A stretch of DNA of 64,000 bases from Paenibacillus sp. MMS20-IR301 (GCF_032302195.1 NZ_CP135275.1:2666001-2730000); one strand, 5' to 3'; shown: positions 37,057 through 46,700, counted from the first letter of the stretch. Notes: generated by a model not told the origin, from the sequence alone. Numbers and translations: made by a program.

Positions 37057-37542
37057 TTATGTATGAAAAATATAATCCAAATGCTCACAGGGAAACCCTG
37101 CGATATCTTCATTTTTTCTCTTCTGAACCAATGTGAACCCGGCACTTTCATACATCCGCTGTGCGGGAATCAGGTCATCATTTGTGGTCACCAGAATGGT
37201 CTTAGCACCCTTGCAGATGATCCGGTTGAATGTTTCCTGAAGCTGCAGCTTACTGTAGCCTTTACCTTTATGGATTGAGGCAATGCAGTTATGTCCGAGC
37301 TCCGCAGACTCCGGTAAGTTCCTCGGGTCCCAGACGACGAAGCCGATCGCTTCACCCTTAAGCGTTGTGATCAGCCCGTATTCATCCGCTATGGCCGGAT
37401 TATCGAAGAAAAAGCTGTCCATGGCTTCCCAGTCCGCAATCCAGCTCTGTTCATACCTGCTGTCAAACGAATACGCATCCTTCAAAAGCTTGAGGAGGGT
37501 TCCCCGCTGAAAACCGCTCACTTTTTGAAACTCAATACTCAT
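37057..37542 (-). CDS. GNAT-family N-acetyltransferase
   Basis: 161 aa if it starts at the ATG at 37542; the ATG at 37551 is only one base from GGAAAGGAG while 37542 has 10-base spacing. It has the GNAT core GFVVWDPRNLPESAELGHNCI, the CoA loop KGKGYSKLQLQETF (about 94-107) and the C-terminal RMYESAGFTLVQKR. Substrate unknown. It is first gene of a two-acetyltransferase operon and lies about 65 bp downstream of the MerR-type gene on the same strand. Confidence 0.85.
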   Translation of the reverse strand: MSIEFQKVSGFQRGTLLKLLKDAYSFDSRYEQSWIADWEAMDSFFFDNPAIADEYGLITTLKGEAIGFVVWDPRNLPESAELGHNCIASIHKGKGYSKLQLQETFNRIICKGAKTILVTTNDDLIPAQRMYESAGFTLVQKRKNEDIAGFPCEHLDYIFHT

Positions 37543-37607
37543 CTCATTCATTCTCCTTTCCGGTGGCAGGGCGGCACTTCACTGATGAAGACCGCCTCTG
37601 CACCCTG

Positions 37608-38486
37608 CTATTTGGTTATTACCGGCTCCAGCAAATTCAAGTGATACTCATTGCCGCCGCCCGCCGGAGTATCATTCCGGATATGCTCCTCTAAGCACAG
37701 CCTGGAACGGTCTGATTGGTATTTCGTGCTATGCGATAAATGATCCATTAATACAGTCCACGAGCCGCCGATATCGTCGCTGCTATCGAGCAGGGCGTAT
37801 AGTCCTCCCGGCAGCATCATTTCCTTGAACGGCTCTGGAACAGCTGTGCCTTGCGGAATGGTGGCACACATGCCATAGCCATAAGGCTTGCCTGCACTTC
37901 CCGGCATCGGCTTCACATTGCCGCCGAACAGCCGCGCCGTCCCCAGCAGCTGCGCTGATTCCAGCCATTCAACTATGGGCTTAATGGCTTTGTCCTCTGG
38001 TGACAAATCCACAGCGATATTAAAGGCTACCCGCATGGGCGGTAAAGTAACGATCCTCAGTACATGTTGCTCGGTTAACTTACTCATGAATACTGCCTCC
38101 ATCCTTGTCAGAATATTGTCCAGGGTCTGGCTGTCTTCGTCCTGTTGTCCAAGATACTCCATAACCCGGGTTAGCTGCTGCTCAACAAGCCATACTTCCT
38201 CCCTGCATTCCCTGAGGGAACTCAATTTGTCCGCTATCACCACGCGGAGTCCTCTAACAGAATTCTCCCGGATAACCGGCTTAATTTCTTTAATCGGAAT
38301 ATCCATCTTCCGTAAAACCGCCGTAATCCGGATGTTTAAGAGCGCATGCTCATCGTACACCCGCCAGCCCGAGGACGGGTCCCGGCTGCTGTCAAATAAC
38401 CCTTCTGCTTCCCAGTGGCGGAGCGTGCGGCTCGTCAGCCCCAGCTGCTCCGACAAATGATGTATAGCAACAGACCTGTTCATCAT
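37608..38486 (-). CDS. MerR-family regulator with C-terminal effector-binding domain
   Basis: 292 aa. The N-terminal MerR winged helix (HHLSEQLGLTSRTLRHWEAEGLF... SGWRVYDEHAL, 9-50) is followed by a dimerisation coiled coil (about 80-130). A GyrI/SRPBCC-like effector domain follows (PPMRVAFNIAVDLSPEDKAIKPIVEWL ... GYGMCATIP, 150-285), the BmrR/TipA-type layout that senses lipophilic or peptide ligands. The start is ATG 38486 or 38483 after AAGGAG. Targets may be the downstream acetyltransferases or the upstream hydrolase (inference). Confidence 0.86.
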   Translation of the reverse strand: MMNRSVAIHHLSEQLGLTSRTLRHWEAEGLFDSSRDPSSGWRVYDEHALLNIRITAVLRKMDIPIKEIKPVIRENSVRGLRVVIADKLSSLRECREEVWLVEQQLTRVMEYLGQQDEDSQTLDNILTRMEAVFMSKLTEQHVLRIVTLPPMRVAFNIAVDLSPEDKAIKPIVEWLESAQLLGTARLFGGNVKPMPGSAGKPYGYGMCATIPQGTAVPEPFKEMMLPGGLYALLDSSDDIGGSWTVLMDHLSHSTKYQSDRSRLCLEEHIRNDTPAGGGNEYHLNLLEPVITK

Positions 38487-38539
38487 GTGCTCCTTCCCGA
38501 GATCTCCTGTCTATCGTATCACTTGACGCCGCGGCAACT

Positions 38540-39805
38540 TCAAGGGGTATTCCGGGTGTAACCGAAAAAGTTCTTCCCGCCCTGCTCATTCTCCGTAATG
38601 GTATAGGGCTGGAACTGGTCATAGTATCTCCGGGCGAATCTCCCCTCACCAGCCGGATAAAGCTCAATATGCAGATTGCCGCAGAATCTCGTAAAATAGA
38701 GTTTTCCGTTAATAAGCTCCAGCTGAATTTTGTCCTTCAGATACGTCCCGCAGTACTCAGCCAAACCGCTCTCGCTTAAGTCCGTTTCTGCATGCCGCAC
38801 CGGCTCCTCCACCTCCGCCTGATGCAGAATATCTGCGATAGCATTGCCCAGCCTGTACTGGTTGATCCCTTCGTTGTTCGACAGAATAATAATACAAATA
38901 TCTTCCGCAAAAAAGTTCTGCATGTACGTGCTGGTTCCCAGATGATCCCCGCCGTGCGCATACCTGTCCTGTCCATGCACCCGGGAATACTCCAGCCCAT
39001 AGCAATAGCCGTTAAGATTCTCGCTGAAGAATCTGGTATAAACCTCCGGCGAGAGCAGCTTCCGTTCGCGCAGGCAGGTATACCATTTGTACAAATCGCC
39101 GCAGCTGGAAACCACAGCCCCTGCACCTATGCTGAATTTCTCATTGTGATACGGGCATCTGATGGTTGTCCCGTAGTCTTTCACGTATTTGCCGGATTGC
39201 CCGGCAATCACAGTACAGCCGTTATCTACCGCGCTGCTCAGCATATTCAGGGGCAGAAACAGCTGGCTGCGGATGAAATCCTCATACGTCTCCCCGGAGA
39301 CATGCTCAATGATCCAGGCCAGCAGATTGTAGTTGGAGTTATTGTAGTCGAATCCGCTGCCTGCCGGCTGTACAGGCTTCTTGTTAATATACTGCCGGAA
39401 GAAGTCAGTCCGCGAGTACTCCAGCCTGTTATATCCGGCAAAAAAATCATCCTCAAAATTATAAAAATTATAGAGTCCGGAGGTATGCGACAACAAATGA
39501 TGAACCGTAACAGACTCATCGATCTTCAGCTCTGCCGGGAGATATAAACAGGCCGGTTTATCAATGTCCAGCATTTGCTTGTCATACAGCAGCATAACTG
39601 CAAAGGCTGTAAACTGCTTAGACATGGATGCAAGGGAGAAGCGGGAATCCATCGTATTGTGAATGCCAAACTCCAGATTTGCATAACCGCCCGCTTGCTC
39701 AAACCATATTTCTCCTTTACGGATCACTTGGATAACACCATAGAAATCCCATAGCCGGAGGTATGTAGTGATATAATCTTCCAGCTTTGCACGGATAGCC
39801 TGCAT
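38540..39805 (-). CDS. Serine hydrolase of the class C beta-lactamase / PBP4* fold
   Basis: 421 aa. The SxxK motif is SLASMSKQ (nucleophile Ser60, Lys63), the second motif YNN is at 154-156 in GFDYNNSNYN, and the third is HGGDH (replacing KTG) near residue 290. A C-terminal lipocalin-like extension follows (YCGTYLKDKIQLELINGKLY). No signal peptide is visible, so it is probably cytosolic, unlike true beta-lactamases. Such proteins include esterases and D-amino peptidases. GAGGAAG lies upstream of the ATG. Convergent or tandem partners give no substrate clue. Confidence 0.86.
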   Translation of the reverse strand: MQAIRAKLEDYITTYLRLWDFYGVIQVIRKGEIWFEQAGGYANLEFGIHNTMDSRFSLASMSKQFTAFAVMLLYDKQMLDIDKPACLYLPAELKIDESVTVHHLLSHTSGLYNFYNFEDDFFAGYNRLEYSRTDFFRQYINKKPVQPAGSGFDYNNSNYNLLAWIIEHVSGETYEDFIRSQLFLPLNMLSSAVDNGCTVIAGQSGKYVKDYGTTIRCPYHNEKFSIGAGAVVSSCGDLYKWYTCLRERKLLSPEVYTRFFSENLNGYCYGLEYSRVHGQDRYAHGGDHLGTSTYMQNFFAEDICIIILSNNEGINQYRLGNAIADILHQAEVEEPVRHAETDLSESGLAEYCGTYLKDKIQLELINGKLYFTRFCGNLHIELYPAGEGRFARRYYDQFQPYTITENEQGGKNFFGYTRNTP

Positions 39806-39900
39806 ATACTCACTTCCTCACTTTTGATAATAAATAATTGACATCTGCCTGATTGTGCTGTAAAAATACAGTAATACATTATTATACAACTTTGCAATGA

Positions 39901-40171
39901 CGAAGAGAGTACGCATAACGAATACTCCAGAGAGCTGATGGATGGTGCGAATCAGTGCAGGGATTATGCCGAAGTGGGCTTCTGAGCATCCAAACCGAAC
40001 CTTTATTTAGGCAGTAGGCTTTGGCGAAGGTCTCATCGTTACAGGAGACGCGTATTCAGGCAGATAGCGATGCCGCGATACGTTTAAGCGGGTCCGGATA
40101 CTTGTCCGGGCTAATTAAGGTGGTACCACGGGGTTCTCTCGTCCTTTACAGGATGAGGGGACCCCTTTTTG
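39901..40171 (+). ncRNA. T-box riboswitch (tryptophan) of trpS
   Basis: A T-box leader that senses uncharged tRNA. Visible parts, in order, are stem I with the AGAGAG start (39930 region), a specifier segment GAAGTGGGCTTCTGAGC with Trp codon TGG at 39975-39977, GAACC-type linker, and the T-box core AAGGTGGTACCACG (40117-40130). A terminator hairpin follows (GGGGTTCTCTCGTCC / GGATGAGGGGACCCC then TTTTT, to 40170). Uncharged tRNA-Trp should stabilise the antiterminator and allow trpS expression. The boundaries of stem I are approximate. Confidence 0.92.
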
Positions 40172-40193
40172 ATTACATAGGCGGAGGGATAGT

Positions 40194-41195
40194 ATGAGCA
40201 AGGAAATTGTATTAACCGGAATTAAGCCTACGGGCAAAGTCCATCTGGGGAATTATATCGGAGCGATCAAGCCTGCACTGCAAATGGCCGGAACGGGTAG
40301 CTGCAGCGCACTCTACTTCATCGCGGACTATCACGGGCTGAACTTCATTCAGGACAGGAAAGAATTTAACGAGCTGACTTACGGGATTGCGGCTACATGG
40401 CTGGCCCTGGGACTGGATCCGGAGCGTGTTATTTTCTATAGACAGTCGGATGTGCCGGAGATCTTCGAGCTGCAATGGATTCTGTCCTGCCTGACTCCGA
40501 AGGGTCTGATGAACCGTGCCCATGCGTACAAAGCCATTCACGAACAAAATATGCAGGCAGGCGCGGACGCCGACAGCGGTGTGAATATGGGGCTGTTCAC
40601 TTATCCCGTTCTGATGGCTGCGGACATTCTGCTCTTTCAGTCCGGCAAGGTCCCTGTCGGTAAAGACCAGATTCAGCATGTGGAGATTGCCAGGGATATA
40701 GCCGAAGCCTTCAACCGCAATTATGGGGATACCTTTAGGCTGCCTGATTATATCGCCCCTGAGCATACGGCTGTAATCCCCGGACTGGACGGGAGGAAAA
40801 TGAGCAAAAGCTATAACAACACCATTCCGCTCTTTGAACCGGCCGATAACCTGAAGAAGCTGATCAGCAGAATCAAAACAGACTCTACCCCTCCGCATGA
40901 ACCGAAGGACCCGGATACCTCGAACATTTTCTTGTTATATCAAGAGTTCGCCACGCCCGGCCAGGTTCAGGATTTCCGGAGCAGATACTTAAGCGGAATC
41001 AGCTGGGGCGAAGCCAAACAGGAGCTGTTCCAGGTTGTAAATAGTGCACTGGAGGAGCCGCGCAAGCGATACAATGATCTGATGGCCTCTCGGGAGCAGA
41101 TCGACGCGATTCTGGATGCAGGTGCCCGTAAGGCCAGAGCGATGGCCGCCCCCGTACTTGAGCAGGTCAGATACAGGATCGGGCGTTACCGGTAA
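40194..41195 (+). CDS. trpS: Tryptophan-tRNA ligase
   Basis: A 333-aa class Ic aminoacyl-tRNA synthetase that charges tRNA-Trp. The HIGH-equivalent motif is TGKVHLGN (13-20), and KMSKS is at 202-206. GKDQIQHVEIARD (157-169) is the substrate-binding region. Length is normal. It differs from typical Bacillus TrpRS in its N-terminus (IVLTGIKPTGKVHLGN in place of IFSGIQPSGSVTLGN), so it may be a second, divergent TrpRS of the kind linked with indolmycin-type inhibitor tolerance (inference). The Trp T-box upstream controls it, and GCGGAGGG precedes the ATG. Confidence 0.94.
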   Translation: MSKEIVLTGIKPTGKVHLGNYIGAIKPALQMAGTGSCSALYFIADYHGLNFIQDRKEFNELTYGIAATWLALGLDPERVIFYRQSDVPEIFELQWILSCLTPKGLMNRAHAYKAIHEQNMQAGADADSGVNMGLFTYPVLMAADILLFQSGKVPVGKDQIQHVEIARDIAEAFNRNYGDTFRLPDYIAPEHTAVIPGLDGRKMSKSYNNTIPLFEPADNLKKLISRIKTDSTPPHEPKDPDTSNIFLLYQEFATPGQVQDFRSRYLSGISWGEAKQELFQVVNSALEEPRKRYNDLMASREQIDAILDAGARKARAMAAPVLEQVRYRIGRYR

Positions 41196-41315
41196 TCATT
41201 TCAGCCATCAAAAAGTACAGTCCTAAGAGAATAAAGTTACATTGTCCAACACCGCTGCTATGGTAAAATCAGCAAAATCCATGTTTTTGCAAATAGACAG
41301 GCGGGAGGAATACTG

Positions 41316-42140
41316 ATGAACATCCGCAACTCCACGTATAACTTTCAGAATGTTACTAACGGGGCAGAAGCAGAGCTGCTGCGCCTGCAGGAACAAGCAC
41401 AGATGGGCTGGGCCAAGGAATTCCGTACTCTTAAGCAATTTGGACTGGAAGACGGGATGAAGGTATTGGAGGCCGGAGCGGGTCCGGGATTTGTTACAGA
41501 CCTATTGCTTGAGCATTTGCCGCACAGTGAAATCACCGCGCTCGACATTGATGATGCTTTGCTTGATGAAGCCAGGAGCAGGTTAAGCCGCTTCCCGCAA
41601 TCCCGGCTCAAGTTCTCACATGCGTCTGTGTATGAAACCGGCTTACCTGATAATTACTATGATTTCGTAGTGGCACGCCTGATCTTCCTTCATCTGCACA
41701 ATCCGCTGCAGGCAGCACTGGAGCTGCAGCGGGTGCTGAAGCCGGGCGGTAAGCTGGTCATTATCGATGTGGATGATGGTGTCTTCGGCGCGGTAACTCC
41801 TGAAATGGAAGCACTGCCCGGAATCCTGCGCAAATTAGCACAGCAGCAGGCTGCCAGAGGCGGTAACCGGCATATCGGCCGGAGCCTGCCGCGTCTGTTA
41901 TCTGACTCCGGTTATGCAGATGTGGACATGGAAGCCGCCCTTCAGCATAGCGATCTCCATGGGATGGAAGGCTTCAAACGGCAGTTTGATATTAACCGGT
42001 TTAGCGGGTTCTATAAGAAAGGAATCATCACTGAACAGGAGTATGAAGATATTAATACATCCTATACGGCTTTCGACCGTTCACCTGATGCTCATGCGAT
42101 GATGTTGTTCTTCATGGCTTGCGGAACCAAGACTGTGTAA
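41316..42140 (+). CDS. Class I SAM-dependent methyltransferase
   Basis: A 274-aa methyltransferase. Motif I is VLEAGAGPGFVTDLL (about 51-65), the acidic residue after beta2 is in ITALDIDDALL, and motif IV-V is RLIFLHLHNPLQAALELQRVLKPGGKLVIID. The C-terminal 100 residues form a cap helix region that may hold the acceptor. The acceptor is unknown. The start has GGGAGG about 7 bases upstream. It is separated from trpS by 120 bp and terminated by a hairpin, so it is probably its own transcript. Confidence 0.86.
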   Translation: MNIRNSTYNFQNVTNGAEAELLRLQEQAQMGWAKEFRTLKQFGLEDGMKVLEAGAGPGFVTDLLLEHLPHSEITALDIDDALLDEARSRLSRFPQSRLKFSHASVYETGLPDNYYDFVVARLIFLHLHNPLQAALELQRVLKPGGKLVIIDVDDGVFGAVTPEMEALPGILRKLAQQQAARGGNRHIGRSLPRLLSDSGYADVDMEAALQHSDLHGMEGFKRQFDINRFSGFYKKGIITEQEYEDINTSYTAFDRSPDAHAMMLFFMACGTKTV

Positions 42141-42151
42141 CAGAACGAAGA

Positions 42152-42207
42152 AACCCGCTCCCCTGGAAAAAGACAGCTTATACTGCCCTTCTCAGGGGGA
42201 GCGGGTT
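42152..42207. terminator. Bidirectional terminator
   Basis: AACCCGCTCCCCTG (42152-42165) pairs with CAGGGGGAGCGGGTT (42193-42207) with a single bulge, between the convergent methyltransferase and ABC permease genes. Confidence 0.75.
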
Positions 42208-42217
42208 ATTAACCGAA

Positions 42218-43813
42218 TTACAGCTCGCGGAACAACCGTTCCCCGTTGCTCCGGATGTACCTGTACATCCCGGCACAGGCCGCTGCCAGCAGGATACCGT
42301 ATCCTAGCAAAATGAGATTTCCATTCACCTTACCCAGCAGCAGCAGTCCTCCAGGAATAATCACACTTACAATCCCCAGAATCATCGCCACCAGAACCGC
42401 TGCGCTCTGCTTGATTACCGAAACTTCACTGGTCCATTCCAGCTTAGGCAGCTTCAGATTGACAATAACGCCCAGTATTGCGGAATAGCAGGCAAAGAGT
42501 ACCGGAATTACAAGCATTAATATAGTGTCCACCCAGGCGCTCCGCAGCGTAAGCGCAAGCAGCACCCAGCTCACGGCTATAACCGGCAGGGTAATCGTGA
42601 GATTTACGGCTACCTTACTGAGCACAATGGCTGTTTTGGATACGGGCGCGCTCCGTAATATCCACAGATGATTCCCTTCAAGCGAAATGGAGCTTGATGA
42701 CGTACAGCTCAAAATGACAAAGACGGATACCACAAGCGGACTCATTGTACTTAAGTAATGCGACAGCTCCGGGGCATCGACCAGCACCCCGAGCTTCTCC
42801 GGGCTGATGAACAATAAGGAAACGGACATGAGCAATAATAAAACCATGCCGATGCCGGTATTAAGCACATAATTGACTGAACTGAAATAGCGGCGCAGCT
42901 CCTTCTGGTACAATGCCTGGATGGCTGAGCTGGCCTTCAGCGGCTTCATTGTATATTTACGGCCTGCATGAGTGGTCATCAAGCCCGTGTGGATGGCCTT
43001 GTACCGGGTTGCCAGCAGCATCGAGAAGAGCACAAAGGCGAGCAAGGATCCGGCAATAAAGACAATCAATGCACTTCCCTTGTACGAGCAGACCGCATCG
43101 ACGTACACCGACGCCAGAGGATAAAGCTTATAGATGCTGTCACCCAGCCCGGCACCGACATCAGCAAGCTCCTGCTTGCCGCTCTCCAGCCGGAACGAGC
43201 CCAGCATAAGCAGGACCACAAAGGCGAAAGTGCAAATCACGCTGATCATCCGGCTCGCTCTAAACCGTGAGGAGATCCAGCTGATCAACGCACCGATAAC
43301 CGTGGCCGCTATAATCGGCAGTAAGGTAATGAATAAGAGCGTCATCAGAAAGAACAGATAAAACAGCAGACCCGGTTTCACTTGTATCGCATACACAGTA
43401 CCTGCCGGCAGCATGACCAGCAGCGTCAGGAACAGGTTCATCACATACAGCTGAAGCACCCGGCTTGCCACCACATGACTTGTCTTCACCGGCCAGGACA
43501 TCACCATATCATAATCCTTATAGCTGAATAATACGCCGCCTGCCTTATATACCGTTGTAAAGAAGCCGACAAGCGAAACAACCGCCATCATAATGGCCAG
43601 CAGCAGATCCATCCGCCCGATCACGGCAAACGCCATCCCCAGCATGTAGCTGTAACTGAATGACAATACTCCTACCATAAGTATGCCGGCAATAATACCT
43701 ATGCTGAGCACAAGCGCTTTGCGCCGCTCCGCCGGATCTTTGGTATGCAGCGCCTTATTGAGGCCGAAGGAGGACAGCAGCTGCAGCTTCGTTAACCTCC
43801 AGATGTTAATCAT
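42218..43813 (-). CDS. ABC exporter permease (about 12 membrane helices)
   Basis: A 531-aa polytopic membrane protein with about twelve hydrophobic segments and a large 28-residue charged loop near 290. It resembles the putative ABC-2 exporter permeases of Bacillota (YtrC/EcsB-like long permeases). Examples of helices are LVLSIGIIAGILMVGVLSF (32-50) and LVAMILGIVSVIIPGGLLLL (about 478-497). Its start overlaps the upstream ATPase gene by 8 bp, so the two are translationally coupled and form one exporter. The cargo is unknown. Confidence 0.82.
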   Translation of the reverse strand: MINIWRLTKLQLLSSFGLNKALHTKDPAERRKALVLSIGIIAGILMVGVLSFSYSYMLGMAFAVIGRMDLLLAIMMAVVSLVGFFTTVYKAGGVLFSYKDYDMVMSWPVKTSHVVASRVLQLYVMNLFLTLLVMLPAGTVYAIQVKPGLLFYLFFLMTLLFITLLPIIAATVIGALISWISSRFRASRMISVICTFAFVVLLMLGSFRLESGKQELADVGAGLGDSIYKLYPLASVYVDAVCSYKGSALIVFIAGSLLAFVLFSMLLATRYKAIHTGLMTTHAGRKYTMKPLKASSAIQALYQKELRRYFSSVNYVLNTGIGMVLLLLMSVSLLFISPEKLGVLVDAPELSHYLSTMSPLVVSVFVILSCTSSSSISLEGNHLWILRSAPVSKTAIVLSKVAVNLTITLPVIAVSWVLLALTLRSAWVDTILMLVIPVLFACYSAILGVIVNLKLPKLEWTSEVSVIKQSAAVLVAMILGIVSVIIPGGLLLLGKVNGNLILLGYGILLAAACAGMYRYIRSNGERLFREL

Positions 43814-44519
43814 TGTCGATCAGCTCCATGAATACATCCTCAAGGCTGTTCTTCCCCTTCACCTCTTCGGTCTTGCCATGGGCAATCAGCTGGCCCGCCT
43901 TAATGATCGCTATCTTATTGCAGAGCTTCTCAGCCGTATCCAGCACATGCGTCGAGAAGAAAATAGCTCCGCCCTTGCTGCACAAATCAGCCATGATCGT
44001 CTTCAGCGTATGCGCCGCTTTGGGGTCGAGACCGACAAACGGTTCATCTAATACCAGCAGCTTCGGCTCATGAATGAGCGCAGAGATAATGGCAAGCTTC
44101 TGCTTCATCCCATGCGAGTAGGCGGAGATCAGATCGCCCAGACTCGCCGTAAGCTGAAAGGCATCGCCGTATTCCCGGATGAGCCGTTCGCGGTCTGACT
44201 TGGACACGTTAAAGAGATCTCCAATGAAATTCAGGTATTGTATACCGGTCAGATGATCATACAGATCCGGGTTATCCGGAATGTAAGCCATCTTCGCTTT
44301 GCAGGCTAACGGGTCCTGCCGGATGGATATTCCGTCAATTTCAATTTCGCCCTCTTCAAAATCAAGCACGCCTACTACCGCACGGATTGTCGTTGTTTTC
44401 CCCGCCCCGTTATGCCCGATGAAGCCATAAATATCGCCCCGCTCAACTACCAGGCTCAAATCATTTACTGCCTTTTTCCCGCCCTTATAGCTTTTCGAAA
44501 AATGTCTGATCGTCAGCAT
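43806..44519 (-). CDS. ABC exporter ATP-binding protein
   Basis: A 237-aa ABC ATPase with Walker A GHNGAGKTTT (about 34-43), Q-loop MAYIPDNPDLYDHLTG (about 90-105), signature SHGMKQKL (about 134-141) and Walker B LLVLDEPFVGLD (about 154-165). The H-loop is in FFSTHVLDTAEK. Sequence type matches drug/antibiotic-peptide ATPases of ABC-2 exporters. The start has GAGAGGG upstream. It is followed immediately by its permease. Confidence 0.92.
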   Translation of the reverse strand: MLTIRHFSKSYKGGKKAVNDLSLVVERGDIYGFIGHNGAGKTTTIRAVVGVLDFEEGEIEIDGISIRQDPLACKAKMAYIPDNPDLYDHLTGIQYLNFIGDLFNVSKSDRERLIREYGDAFQLTASLGDLISAYSHGMKQKLAIISALIHEPKLLVLDEPFVGLDPKAAHTLKTIMADLCSKGGAIFFSTHVLDTAEKLCNKIAIIKAGQLIAHGKTEEVKGKNSLEDVFMELIDND

Positions 44520-44586
44520 TCCCTCTCACCTCTTCATTGGTGTCAGCAAATAACTATAATACGAACAGCATACGTCAAACGTTCAT

Positions 44587-45582
44587 TTACGCTTGATGTT
44601 TTTTTCCTTTGCGGCGTATGGAATCACTCAGCAGATTCTCTATCTGCTGCAGGAAGTCGGTAATACTGCAAATAATAATAGAACGCTTGCTGAGCCTAAG
44701 GTTCAGCTGCTCCAGCTTATTGCCAAGCGAAGTCACTAACGCTGCTGCAGAACCTACACCGGAAGCCGCATCATTGATCTCCGAGCTTGTCTGTTCAATC
44801 CCGGTAATAATCTGACTGCTGAAGCTCTTCACTTCCGCTGTACATTCAGTCACTTCCTTGAAATCCTGCTGGACATTCTGGGCATAGCGGAAATTGTCCT
44901 GAATAGTGTCCGTAGTCTGCCGGATATTTCCCTTCAGCGAATGAATACTGTCATAAAGCGCTTCTACGCTGCTGTCGATACCATTCACTAATTTACCGGT
45001 TGAGCTGGACAGCTTCCTGATTTCTTCGGCCACAACCGCAAAGCCCCGTCCGGCTTCACCAGCCCGTGCTGCTTCAATGGATGCATTAAGCGCAAGCAGA
45101 TTGGTGCTTTTGGCGATCTCCGTTATACCGGCAGACATATTCATAATATGCTTGAAGTTCTGCTCCAGGATCTGAAACGCATCGGTAATGGAATGAAGCT
45201 GCCCGCAGGTCCCGTCCAGCTTTTCGGACAATACGCCTATCTTATCGTCTGCCTGGCTGACTGCGGCTTCCGTCTGATTCATCATGCCGTCAATCTTCCG
45301 GACATACTGCCTGAACTGGTTGAAGTTGTCATCCAGCTTCGTGATCATATCCTGAATGCCGTTAATCTGTGAATAGGTAGTGCCGATATCCTGAATGGAC
45401 TGGGTGACAATAACCTCTTCATTCATGAATTGGCCGAGCTTCTTCTCAATATGCATAATACCGTATAACACTTCCTGGTTATAACCAGGTACATCATCAG
45501 AGCTCACCTCCTCTATTGGCTGCGAAGTTACTGCAATTTGCCCACTCACGCCTGTTTTACCTGCTGATTTGAACCATTTCAT
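44587..45582 (-). CDS. Soluble methyl-accepting chemotaxis-type signalling protein
   Basis: 331 aa, with no membrane helix and no recognisable N-terminal sensor beyond a 90-residue coiled region. The MCP hairpin tip [22 protein letters not shown] (about 157-178) and [15 protein letters not shown] that follows are intact, so CheA/CheW coupling is plausible. It lies 17 bp after a FIST-domain protein gene, so both are likely one transcript. FIST proteins are proposed small-molecule sensors, and the pair may form a two-protein cytoplasmic receptor (inference). GAGGCGG precedes the ATG. Confidence 0.88.
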   Translation of the reverse strand: MKWFKSAGKTGVSGQIAVTSQPIEEVSSDDVPGYNQEVLYGIMHIEKKLGQFMNEEVIVTQSIQDIGTTYSQINGIQDMITKLDDNFNQFRQYVRKIDGMMNQTEAAVSQADDKIGVLSEKLDGTCGQLHSITDAFQILEQNFKHIMNMSAGITEIAKSTNLLALNASIEAARAGEAGRGFAVVAEEIRKLSSSTGKLVNGIDSSVEALYDSIHSLKGNIRQTTDTIQDNFRYAQNVQQDFKEVTECTAEVKSFSSQIITGIEQTSSEINDAASGVGSAAALVTSLGNKLEQLNLRLSKRSIIICSITDFLQQIENLLSDSIRRKGKKHQA

Positions 45583-45599
45583 CTATGTATACCGCCTCA

Positions 45600-46700
45600 C
45601 TATTCGAATACAGCCAAGACCATCGTCTGGTTAAAATGCTGTTGCCCCAGCTGCTCGCCGTATCCGGCAAAGCCAGCATAATCGCCCAGGGCTGCGCTCA
45701 TTTCCTGTGCGAACTCATTCAAATACCCGTCTCCTTCAAACAGCATGGACCGGGCCAGACAATTCACCATCAGCGCCAGGGAAGGCTGCGGGATATCCCG
45801 CTTTACCGTTTCAATCGTGTTATGTATTACCGCCTTGTAATCATCCGGCTCAAGCAGAACCATTTGCGAGTTGTTGTACACCTTGGCATGATAGGACATC
45901 CCTTGATCCGCTGTAACCATCTGATTGGCCGTAATGTACATTTCATTACCGATGATCCGCCCCATAGGGTAACTGTCCAGATATTTCGGCAGCTCGCTTA
46001 GCGTAGTATTCAGCGCTTCCGCCACAACCCTGGCAGCCGGCCGGTTATCGTACTCGTGGACAATCCGGTTCCGCTCATCCACCTTGGTGGCAGTGAAATG
46101 GTGAATTGTCGGTTTATAGATATTTTCCCGGTAGAGCCGGATCTTCCCGCCAAGATTCTTGATGAATACAAAAGCACAGGCATTATTGTATACGTTGCCG
46201 TTCAAGGAAATCATTGTCCGTTCCGCCCGGCCATAGTCTCCTGCCGAACCGCCGAACAAGGGGATCCCCTTCTCTTCCAGTACAGAATTCAGTGTAGAGA
46301 GCACAAGCTCCTCACAGCTTATCAAGGCTGCCGAAATTTCGAAGCAGATGATGTCCTGCAAATTATTGAATTTGTCCAGGCAGCCGTTGATCCGGTCCAC
46401 ATACTTCAGCGGGAAGCGGTCCGCTTCTTCAAGCACATCCGCATAACATTCAATGCCCTCGTCAATCCCCATGACAAGCAGGCCTTCCTTATAGGCTCCA
46501 TCCTTACAGAAGCCGGCAAAGGTACTGGACCCCAGGAGGATGCTGTCACCAAACCGTGCCTTGATCTCTTCGTTATATTGCCCGAAATGCTCTACATCCG
46601 CGAAAAACAATAGGAGTTTTGGCGCGGAGAGTCCGGCAGTGGCTTCAGCTACAGCTTCCTTAATATCAAGCTTTGCGCTTCGGCCTACAGAATACTTCAT
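45600..46700 (-). CDS. FIST N/C domain sensory protein
   Basis: 366 aa from the ATG at 46700 (AGAGGGTG upstream); the longer ATG at 46742 lacks a Shine-Dalgarno. The FIST_N domain (about 20-190) has LLLFFADVEHFGQYNEEIKARFG and the glycine-rich LFGGSAGDYG (about 154-163). The FIST_C domain (about 200-345) includes YPMGRIIGNEMYITA and SLALMVNCLARSMLFEG. FIST proteins occur with signalling partners and are proposed to bind small ligands such as amino acids. It is encoded just before a soluble methyl-accepting protein and likely feeds signals into it. Confidence 0.9.
   Translation of the reverse strand: MKYSVGRSAKLDIKEAVAEATAGLSAPKLLLFFADVEHFGQYNEEIKARFGDSILLGSSTFAGFCKDGAYKEGLLVMGIDEGIECYADVLEEADRFPLKYVDRINGCLDKFNNLQDIICFEISAALISCEELVLSTLNSVLEEKGIPLFGGSAGDYGRAERTMISLNGNVYNNACAFVFIKNLGGKIRLYRENIYKPTIHHFTATKVDERNRIVHEYDNRPAARVVAEALNTTLSELPKYLDSYPMGRIIGNEMYITANQMVTADQGMSYHAKVYNNSQMVLLEPDDYKAVIHNTIETVKRDIPQPSLALMVNCLARSMLFEGDGYLNEFAQEMSAALGDYAGFAGYGEQLGQQHFNQTMVLAVFE

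Noticed and set aside
42968..43270. 100-codon plus-strand open frame inside the long ABC permease
   Set aside because: It lies antisense to a well-supported membrane protein, has no ribosome site and has low-complexity composition.
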